Source of the DNA: an uncultured Erythrobacter sp.
GTDB lineage: Bacteria; Pseudomonadota; Alphaproteobacteria; Sphingomonadales; Sphingomonadaceae
Assembly (NCBI GenBank): GCA_947500645.1
Contig: CANMSD010000001.1
Coordinates: 248,001-312,000 of the forward strand
Reading direction: 5' to 3'
DNA: 64,000 nt
Shown here: piece after piece, positions 58,346 to 64,000 of the stretch
Layout: each line of letters starts with the position of its first letter
Position numbering within the stretch: position 1 is the first letter of the stretch
Position numbers and translations under genes: made by a program
The notes under the pieces: generated by a model
What the model saw: only the letters and a program-made list of their open reading frames with translations
The model's database searches: none
Told to the model about the DNA's origin: nothing

Positions 58346-60072
58346 TGTCACTCACTATCTATTATGACGGCGAGTGTCCCGTCTGCGCGCGTTATGTCAC
58401 CATGCTGCGTCTGTCGCGCGAGCAGTCCGTCACGATGGTCGATCTGCGTAGCGATCCCGTCGCACGCGAGAGGCTCGAAGGCGAAGGCTTCAAGGTCGAT
58501 AACGGCATGGTCGTCGACCAGTCCGGTCGTCGCTATGCCGGTGCCGACGCGGTGAATGTGCTCGCGCTGCTCTCCACTCCATCGGGCTTCGTGAACCGCA
58601 TTAATCGCGCTGTGATGAGCTCGCCGATTGCTGCGCGCGTTCTGTACCCGCTGCTCAGGATGGGCCGCTGGTTGCTCTTGTTCGTCTTGGGCAAAGAGCT
58701 GATCGACGAACGCCGCGATACGGCCAGCCTGCAAACTATCTTCGCGATTTGCTTTGCGCTGTTTTCGATTTTCCACTTCTGCAATTACGCGACCGCCTAT
58801 GGCCGATTCCCGCCCGGTCCGGACATGATTGCGCTGTTTGGTGCGGCGGCGCTCACACTCCTTAGGCCGCAATCGAGCCGCATTCTTGCCCTGCTGATGC
58901 TGGTGAGCCTCGTCAGCGCCATCATCCAGGCACCGGCGCAATCGAACCACACGATCACCCGCAACTTCATGCTGCTGGGATACTGGCTTTCTTTTGTGAT
59001 GGCGATGATGCGCAACCGCCCGGCGGGCGAAGTCTTCAGCAATTTCGTCATCGCGGGGCAGGGCGTGTTGCTGGTGATGTATTTCTTCGGAATCTTTCAC
59101 AAGATCAACGCCGATTTCCTCGATCCGGTCACCAGCTGCGCCGTCGCCCTGTGGGAGCAGATGCCTGCGCCATTGAATGCGCTTAGCGGCCCATGGGTCG
59201 ATTATCCCGCGATTTACGGGACGTTCGTGGTCGAGGGGGGGATTGCGATCGCGCTCCTCGTGAAGCGCTGGCGTCACTACGGGATCGCTGCTGGTATCGC
59301 GTTCCACCTGCTGCTCGCGATGAGCTCCTACGCCATGTATATCGCCTTCACGATGCTTTCGATTGCGATGCATTCGCTGTTCGTCAGCCCGAAGGCCGCC
59401 GATCGCATCCTCGCTTCGAAAAGCATGCAGGCATTCACAGGCAGGATGAGCAATCCGGTCTATGCCATTGCCGCGATCATTGTCGTGCTGACCATTGGCG
59501 TGCTCGCTTTTCGTGGGTCTTACGGGCTTGCCTCGTTGTTCGCGCTGCCGATGGTGCTGCCTTTCTGCTGGGTCATCCTGCGATACGGGCAGGATGAGGG
59601 TGCGAGCAGACCTTATGGCCGAAGCGCACTGGCGATCGGAGCGATTACGTTTGCAGCGTTCTTCCTGAATGGAGCGATGCCCTATCTCGGACTGAAGACA
59701 GCCCAATCGCTGAACATGTTCGCCAACCTCAGGTTGGAGCAAGGCGCGAGCAACCACCTTGTGTTTGGCGGGGCGCACCGGCCTTTCGGGTATCTCGAGC
59801 GCGTTGCGACGATCGACGATGCAGGTGGGAACCGCGCAATGAACTACTACGCTCGTTACGGTTACGGCATCGTCTATTACGACCTGCTCGCCTTTCTGGC
59901 GGACAATCCGGATGCATCGATCAGCTTCACGCTGAACGGTAAGAGCTTCGACAGCGTCAGCGCAGTCGATTTACGGGCGGATATCGACGCGACGCTGCAC
60001 CCGCAATGGTTCCGCAAATGGTTCCACTTCCAGCCTGTGCAGTTGGAGCGTCCGGAGCCGTGCACGCTTTGA
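58345..60072 (+). CDS. DCC-type thiol oxidoreductase fused to an HTTM-like multi-pass membrane domain
   Basis: Protein of 575 residues. Residues 1 to about 115 are a DCC1-like thioredoxin-fold domain with the redox motif YDGECPVC (C11, C14). The rest has eight or more hydrophobic segments and the pattern VMYFFGIFHKINADFL, as in HTTM/vitamin-K-carboxylase-like proteins. A short soluble C-terminal part (about 470-575) follows. Its ATG overlaps the hydroxylase stop. The fusion may supply electrons or handle disulfides for a lipid modification. This is inference. Confidence 0.82.
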   Translation: MSLTIYYDGECPVCARYVTMLRLSREQSVTMVDLRSDPVARERLEGEGFKVDNGMVVDQSGRRYAGADAVNVLALLSTPSGFVNRINRAVMSSPIAARVLYPLLRMGRWLLLFVLGKELIDERRDTASLQTIFAICFALFSIFHFCNYATAYGRFPPGPDMIALFGAAALTLLRPQSSRILALLMLVSLVSAIIQAPAQSNHTITRNFMLLGYWLSFVMAMMRNRPAGEVFSNFVIAGQGVLLVMYFFGIFHKINADFLDPVTSCAVALWEQMPAPLNALSGPWVDYPAIYGTFVVEGGIAIALLVKRWRHYGIAAGIAFHLLLAMSSYAMYIAFTMLSIAMHSLFVSPKAADRILASKSMQAFTGRMSNPVYAIAAIIVVLTIGVLAFRGSYGLASLFALPMVLPFCWVILRYGQDEGASRPYGRSALAIGAITFAAFFLNGAMPYLGLKTAQSLNMFANLRLEQGASNHLVFGGAHRPFGYLERVATIDDAGGNRAMNYYARYGYGIVYYDLLAFLADNPDASISFTLNGKSFDSVSAVDLRADIDATLHPQWFRKWFHFQPVQLERPEPCTL

Positions 60073-60089
60073 AGTTCGCGTAAGCGATC

Positions 60090-60620
60090 TTACGGCACCG
60101 CAATCACATGCGCGATCATCCGGTTGCCTTCGAACACCGCGCGATCTTCGACGTGCGTATCGTCGACGAAAACAAAGTCGAACACGCCATCGGCATTGCT
60201 GTCGCTATGGAGCATGACGATGTACATGTCGCCACTTGCAGGAGCCGGATTGAGCGTGATTGAGACGTTCTCGTTCTTGCCGCTCTTGACGAAGCTGTAG
60301 CCGGCGACATGTGTGCCGCTGGGCTTGCCGCCAATGAACGGGTGCATGACCAGCCAGCCATCGCCATCGATATGCACTTCTGAGAAGGTGAGGGTGGTCC
60401 CATCGCCCCTGCGAAGCGCGCTGCGTTGTCCGGTGATGCGTTGCTCTGTGTAGGTCCTGTTTTCCGTGGCGCGCTGGACGTTCTCTATCTTGATCCAGTT
60501 TGCCTCACCATTGCCCAGTTCTACTCCGCTGGCTTCGGGTGCTTCCTCGGCCAGACTAACCGGTGCGATCGCCGCTGCACCGATGAATGATGTGGCTGCA
60601 AGAATTGCCTTCAATCGCAT
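60090..60620 (-). CDS. Exported hypothetical protein, DUF7282-like
   Basis: Protein of 176 residues with a signal peptide (MRLKAILAATSFIGAAAIAP, cleaved near SLAE). The domain has TLTFSEVHIDGDGWLVMHPF, then VAGYSFVKSGKNENVSITL and SDSNADGVFDFVFVDD, an acidic segment. This looks like the DUF7282 beta-rich fold, but I am not sure. ATG 60620 has GGAGGG upstream. It is divergent from marR and shares its operator region, so it may be under MarR control. Confidence 0.68.
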   Translation of the reverse strand: MRLKAILAATSFIGAAAIAPVSLAEEAPEASGVELGNGEANWIKIENVQRATENRTYTEQRITGQRSALRRGDGTTLTFSEVHIDGDGWLVMHPFIGGKPSGTHVAGYSFVKSGKNENVSITLNPAPASGDMYIVMLHSDSNADGVFDFVFVDDTHVEDRAVFEGNRMIAHVIAVP

Positions 60621-60747
60621 TTTCGATCCCCTCCAGAGCTCCTTGCATGGAACTTGGCATATTCCGGCAGAGTGCGAAAGCGTGGGGCGCGAAGGCGTGT
60701 GGTTGCTGGATCGATCGATATAGCCCGCTTGCATCTGCTTCCGAAAA

Positions 60748-60765
60748 TATATAAGCACTTATATA
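60748..60765. promoter_or_regulatory. Probable MarR operator
   Basis: TATATAAG-CA-CTTATATA is a perfect inverted repeat ending one base before the marR start codon and upstream of the divergent exported-protein gene. Symmetry and position fit an autoregulated MarR site. Confidence 0.72.
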
Positions 60766-61251
60766 ATGATCGATCCACAATCAGGTCTCGGCACCAAACT
60801 GCGCCTTCTTCTTTCGATGCTCGATGGTGAGCTGACCGAGCTATACAAGCAGGAACAATCCTCTTTTCGCCCGCGGTTCTTCCCTGTCTTCCAACTGCTA
60901 TTGCAATCGAAGCGGGCTTCCATCGGCGAGATCGGGGCGTTTTTACACACAAGCCAACCCGCCGCGACGCAGACGGTTGCCGAGATGAAGAAGCTTGGCC
61001 TGGTCGCTGATGAGGCTGGCACGGACAAGCGCCGACGCTTGGTTCGCTTGACGCCGCTTGGTCGCGAAACTGCCGATGCCTTGCAGCCCATCTGGAAGGC
61101 CGTTGGCGGCGCTGCTGCAGAGCTTGACGAGCAATTGTCGCACCCGCTTTCGAGTATCCTTGATGAGGCCATCACTGCCCTTGAGGGCGAGAGCTTCCGC
61201 GCCCGGATTGCCCGCCACCGCGTGAAAGGCAGGAGCACACTTTGCGATTGA
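60766..61251 (+). CDS. MarR family transcriptional regulator
   Basis: Winged-helix repressor of 161 residues. The HTH includes SIGEIGAFLHTSQPAATQTV and MKKLGLVADEAGTDKRRRLV, with the wing DKRRRLV typical of MarR. The dimerisation helices are at the two ends. Its start codon lies beside a perfect palindrome. It overlaps the S41 peptidase gene by 10 nt, so that gene is cotranscribed and probably autoregulated with it. The ligand is unknown. Confidence 0.9.
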   Translation: MIDPQSGLGTKLRLLLSMLDGELTELYKQEQSSFRPRFFPVFQLLLQSKRASIGEIGAFLHTSQPAATQTVAEMKKLGLVADEAGTDKRRRLVRLTPLGRETADALQPIWKAVGGAAAELDEQLSHPLSSILDEAITALEGESFRARIARHRVKGRSTLCD

Positions 61252-62219
61252 TCCCGAATTTCCTGACCTTTGTCGCTGCGCTCCTGTTTATGGTGCCAAT
61301 GACCGTGTTGGCGGCACCATTGCAGCCGTCCGACCGTGAAGAGATCATCGCCAATTCAGTTGACCTTCTCGAGGCGAGATATGTCGATCCCGAGCTTGGG
61401 GCGCAGCTTGCCTCGAGGCTTCCAGATGCCTCGAAAGAATGGAGCGATATTCACGACCCTCAGGACTTTGCAACAGCGATGACGCGCTGGTTGCGCGAGG
61501 CATCGGGCGATGGGCATCTCGGGCTCAGCTACAGCGAGGCTCCGATACCCGAGGACGGTGGCGATGCCGCCTTCTCGCAGGCAGAAATGGAGCGCTGGTA
61601 TGGCGCGCAACTGAACCACGGGGTCGAGAAGATCGAGCGGTTGGACGGCAATATCATGCTGCTTGATCTGCGTGTGTTTCCGCCGCCCGAGATGGCGGCA
61701 GACGTTATCTCGGCGGCTATGACGGTGGTGGCTCAAGGTGACGCCCTGATCATCGATCTGCGCAAGAATGGCGGCGGCTCGGAAACCTCCAACCTGATCA
61801 CGGGATATCTTCTCGACGAGGGTGAACAGCCGCTGACGGGCATCTACAACCGACCGCGAGACGAACATCGGGCGAGTACGTCCCCTGCCTGGGTGCCCGG
61901 GCGAAAATTCGGTGGGAGCAAACCGCTTTACATCCTCACCTCGAAACGGACATTCTCCGCAGCCGAAGCACTTGCCTACAATCTGCAGGCGTTGGGTAGG
62001 GCGACGATAGTCGGTGAGGTCACGGGCGGGGGCGCCCATCCTTTCGAATATCGCAGGGTTCACGCGCATTTTGCTCTGGATCTGCCCGAGGGACGCTCGA
62101 TCAATCCGATCACCGGTTCAAACTGGCAGGGCGTCGGTGTGCAGCCGGATGTCGAGGTGAATGCGGAAGAGGCGCTGGCGACCGCGCTCGATCTCGCGAA
62201 ACGCGCCGTCCGAAAGTAG
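61242..62219 (+). CDS. S41 family C-terminal-processing-like peptidase, exported
   Basis: Protein of 325 residues with a signal peptide (MRLIPNFLTFVAALLFMVPM, cleaved near VLAA). The start is TTG 61242, with GGAG 8-10 nt upstream; no ATG fits. The tail-specific peptidase core is DALIIDLRKNGGGSETSN, then ILTSKRTFSAAEALAY with the nucleophile Ser, and GEVTGGGAHP. There is no PDZ domain. It resembles interphotoreceptor-retinoid-binding-protein-type S41 proteins. Cotranscribed with marR. Confidence 0.88.
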   Translation: MRLIPNFLTFVAALLFMVPMTVLAAPLQPSDREEIIANSVDLLEARYVDPELGAQLASRLPDASKEWSDIHDPQDFATAMTRWLREASGDGHLGLSYSEAPIPEDGGDAAFSQAEMERWYGAQLNHGVEKIERLDGNIMLLDLRVFPPPEMAADVISAAMTVVAQGDALIIDLRKNGGGSETSNLITGYLLDEGEQPLTGIYNRPRDEHRASTSPAWVPGRKFGGSKPLYILTSKRTFSAAEALAYNLQALGRATIVGEVTGGGAHPFEYRRVHAHFALDLPEGRSINPITGSNWQGVGVQPDVEVNAEEALATALDLAKRAVRK

Positions 62220-62236
62220 CGAACGGCCTCTCGAGG

Positions 62237-64000
62237 TTAGTCTGCCAGTTTCACGAAACTGTCGAGCACACGCTTCGTCCCATAGTCCTCGAACTCGATT
62301 TCGAGCTTGTTGCCTTCCTGATCGGTTACGCAGCCCGTGCCGAATTTGTCGTGATGTACCATCGCGCCGATCGTGATGTCGCTGCGCGGCCTGGCCGCAA
62401 AGCTGGCGGCGGAGCGGGTCGTCTCGCGGACCCGATTTGGCTTGGTGCTATAGCCTGACGTGAGCGCACGCTGCCAACCGGGGCCGCGCGTATTGGCGCG
62501 ATCGGGCTGAGCTTTGGCGACATGGGCGAAGGGATCGTCCTGCTCGCTCCAGTTGGCCTGCCACAGGGAGGCACCGCCGGTCATGGTCGTTTCCTGATCG
62601 ATATGCTCGTCAGGCAGTTCCTCGATAAAGCGCGAGGGGATCGAACTGGTCCACTGGCCATAGATACGGCGATTGGCGGCGTGGAATATCTGGCATTTGC
62701 GCCGCGCTCGGGTGATTGCGACGTAGGCCAATCGGCGCTCTTCCTCGAGGCTGGCGAGACCGCCCTCATCGAGCGAGCGCTGGGAGGGGAACACGCCTTC
62801 TTCCCATCCGACGCAAAAGACGTGATCGAATTCCAGACCCTTGGCCGCATGGATCGTCATGATGGTGACGGTTTCGTCGTCATCGCCGCGATCATTGTCC
62901 ATCACCAGGCTGACATGCTCTAAGAAGTCGCCGAGCGTCTCGTACTCCTCCATTGCACGGGCAAGTTCGGAGAGGTTTTCCTGCCGACCAGCGCTTTCCG
63001 GGCTGCGATCCTTTTGCAACATATCGTTATAGCCAGTCTCTTCCAGCACCAGGCGAAGCAGGTCTGACGGGGTCATTTCCTCTGCCGCTTCACGCCATGC
63101 GAGGAACCGCCTCATCAGCCCGCCAATCGTGTTCGCAGCGCGCGCCGGCAGCTCATCGCTATCGGCAAGGTCGAGTGAAGCGGCGGCCAGCGGCATGTTG
63201 GTACGCCGCGCGTGCTGGTGCATTTTCTCCAGGGTCTTTGCGCCAAGCCCCCGCTTGGGTTGATTGTAGATACGCTCGAACGCAAGATCGTCTTGCGGCT
63301 GAGCAATCACACGGAGATAAGCGAGGGCATCGCGAATCTCGGCGCGCTCGTAAAAGCGGAAACCCCCGATGATGCGATAATTGACGCCGATCTGGATGAA
63401 GCGGTCTTCAAACTCGCGGGTCTGGTATTGCGCGCGGACAAGGATTGCGACCTGATCGAGTGGCGCGCCTTCGGCCTCAAGGCGCTCAATCTCTTCGCCG
63501 ACACGGCGCGCTTCCTCGGGAGCATCCCAGACGCCGACGACGCGAACCTTGTCGCCCGCATTGACCTCGGTCCAGAGCGTCTTTTCATGCCGTTCGCTAT
63601 TGGCCCGGATCAGGCCCGAAGCTGCGCCCAGGATATGCGGGGTGGAGCGATAATTCTGTTCGAGCCGCACGACATGAGCGCCGGGAAAATCCTTCTCGAA
63701 GCGCAGGATATTGGCGACTTCCGCGCCTCGCCATGAATAGATCGACTGGTCGTCATCGCCGACGACGCAGATATTCTTGCGCTCCTGCGCGAGCAACCGC
63801 AGCCAGAGATACTGGACGGCGTTGGTATCCTGATACTCGTCGACGAGGATGTATTTGAAGCGCTGCTGGTATTCGGCCAGCACGTCATTGTGCTTGCGAA
63901 AGATATTGAGCACATGCAACATCAGATCGCCGAAGTCGCAGGCGTTGAGCGCTTTCAGCCGGTCCTGATAAAGCTGATACATCGCCTGACCGCGTCCGTT
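62237..64000 (-). CDS. UvrD/PcrA-like ATP-dependent DNA helicase, 5' part missing
   Basis: Superfamily 1A 3'-5' helicase. Only the C-terminal about 588 codons are inside the window; the N-terminal Walker A is outside. Visible motifs: LVDEYQDTN (II), GDDDQSIYSWRGA (III), RLEQNYRST (IV), TIMTIHAAKGLEFDHVF (V) and VAITRARR (VI). The C-terminal end has a Tudor-like VHHDKFGTGCVTDQEGNKLE. These features fit PcrA/UvrD, which acts in excision and mismatch repair. It converges on the S41 gene, 17 nt apart. Confidence 0.95.
   Translation of the reverse strand, partial: NGRGQAMYQLYQDRLKALNACDFGDLMLHVLNIFRKHNDVLAEYQQRFKYILVDEYQDTNAVQYLWLRLLAQERKNICVVGDDDQSIYSWRGAEVANILRFEKDFPGAHVVRLEQNYRSTPHILGAASGLIRANSERHEKTLWTEVNAGDKVRVVGVWDAPEEARRVGEEIERLEAEGAPLDQVAILVRAQYQTREFEDRFIQIGVNYRIIGGFRFYERAEIRDALAYLRVIAQPQDDLAFERIYNQPKRGLGAKTLEKMHQHARRTNMPLAAASLDLADSDELPARAANTIGGLMRRFLAWREAAEEMTPSDLLRLVLEETGYNDMLQKDRSPESAGRQENLSELARAMEEYETLGDFLEHVSLVMDNDRGDDDETVTIMTIHAAKGLEFDHVFCVGWEEGVFPSQRSLDEGGLASLEEERRLAYVAITRARRKCQIFHAANRRIYGQWTSSIPSRFIEELPDEHIDQETTMTGGASLWQANWSEQDDPFAHVAKAQPDRANTRGPGWQRALTSGYSTKPNRVRETTRSAASFAARPRSDITIGAMVHHDKFGTGCVTDQEGNKLEIEFEDYGTKRVLDSFVKLAD

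Noticed and set aside
58348..59778. 476-codon open frame antisense to the DCC-HTTM gene
   Set aside because: The translation is rich in His, Arg and Gln with no domain pattern, while the plus strand shows a redox motif and membrane helices.
60079..60094. Hairpin CGTAAG-CGAT-CTTACG as a terminator
   Set aside because: Short, overlaps the stop codon of the convergent gene and has no T tract.

Overview
The window looks like a chromosomal segment of a sphingomonad-type alphaproteobacterium, most likely an Erythrobacter/Altererythrobacter relative. The support is high GC with strong GC3 bias, CckA and CpdR of the CtrA pathway, alphaproteobacterial LexA boxes (GAAC-N7-GAAC and GTTC-N7-GTTC) in front of uvrA and recA, and families common in sphingomonads (UrcA, SapC, tandem DUF4139, M3 and S9 peptidases). 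This is inferred from gene content and sequence recognition; no database search was possible.

Layout. 1-5.6 kb: end of a BtuCD/FecCD-type uptake operon, a GH19 endolysin-like protein, a bestrophin-like membrane protein and an M3 peptidase. 5.7-7.5 kb: a structured intergenic stretch and a soluble chemoreceptor. 7.6-11.6 kb: SOS-controlled uvrA and two small Cys-containing exported proteins. 11.6-13.1 kb: an AT-rich island with a translationally coupled adenine methyltransferase and a BglII/BstYI-type restriction endonuclease. 13.2-16.2 kb: a repeat-rich accessory stretch with a small possible ORF, 33-bp repeats, a REP-like insertion, a HTH-like protein whose end is antisense to rlpA, rlpA itself, and an unexplained transcribed-looking gap. 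16.2-28.9 kb: argG, an acyltransferase, cfa, a pterin reductase/cytochrome b/molybdopterin oxidoreductase operon, a MOSC/methyltransferase/rlmN operon and greB. 28.9-35.3 kb: slt, dapA, an S9 peptidase, smpB and a DUF2062 protein. 35.3-45.2 kb: cckA, two DUF4139 proteins, recA and alaS. 45.2-52.9 kb: a CPA2 antiporter, icd, tRNA-Val(GAC), cpdR, an N-formylglutamate amidohydrolase, sapC and a FAD-linked dehydrogenase. 53-64 kb: an RhlE-like helicase, a LuxR regulator, UrcA, a fatty-acid hydroxylase coupled to a DCC-HTTM fusion, a MarR/exported-protein/S41 peptidase divergon, and the 3' part of a UvrD/PcrA helicase.

Most of the window is ordinary housekeeping. Four places merit a second look. 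The first is the R-M island with the repeat-rich tract beside it. The second is the hydroxylase/DCC-HTTM pair. The third is the pterin-Moco-cytochrome operon. The fourth is three intergenic segments that end in good intrinsic terminators but hold no recognisable gene (about 5.75-5.95, 15.6-16.2 and 57.0-57.2 kb); these are small-RNA or small-protein candidates. No transposase, integrase or CRISPR array was seen.
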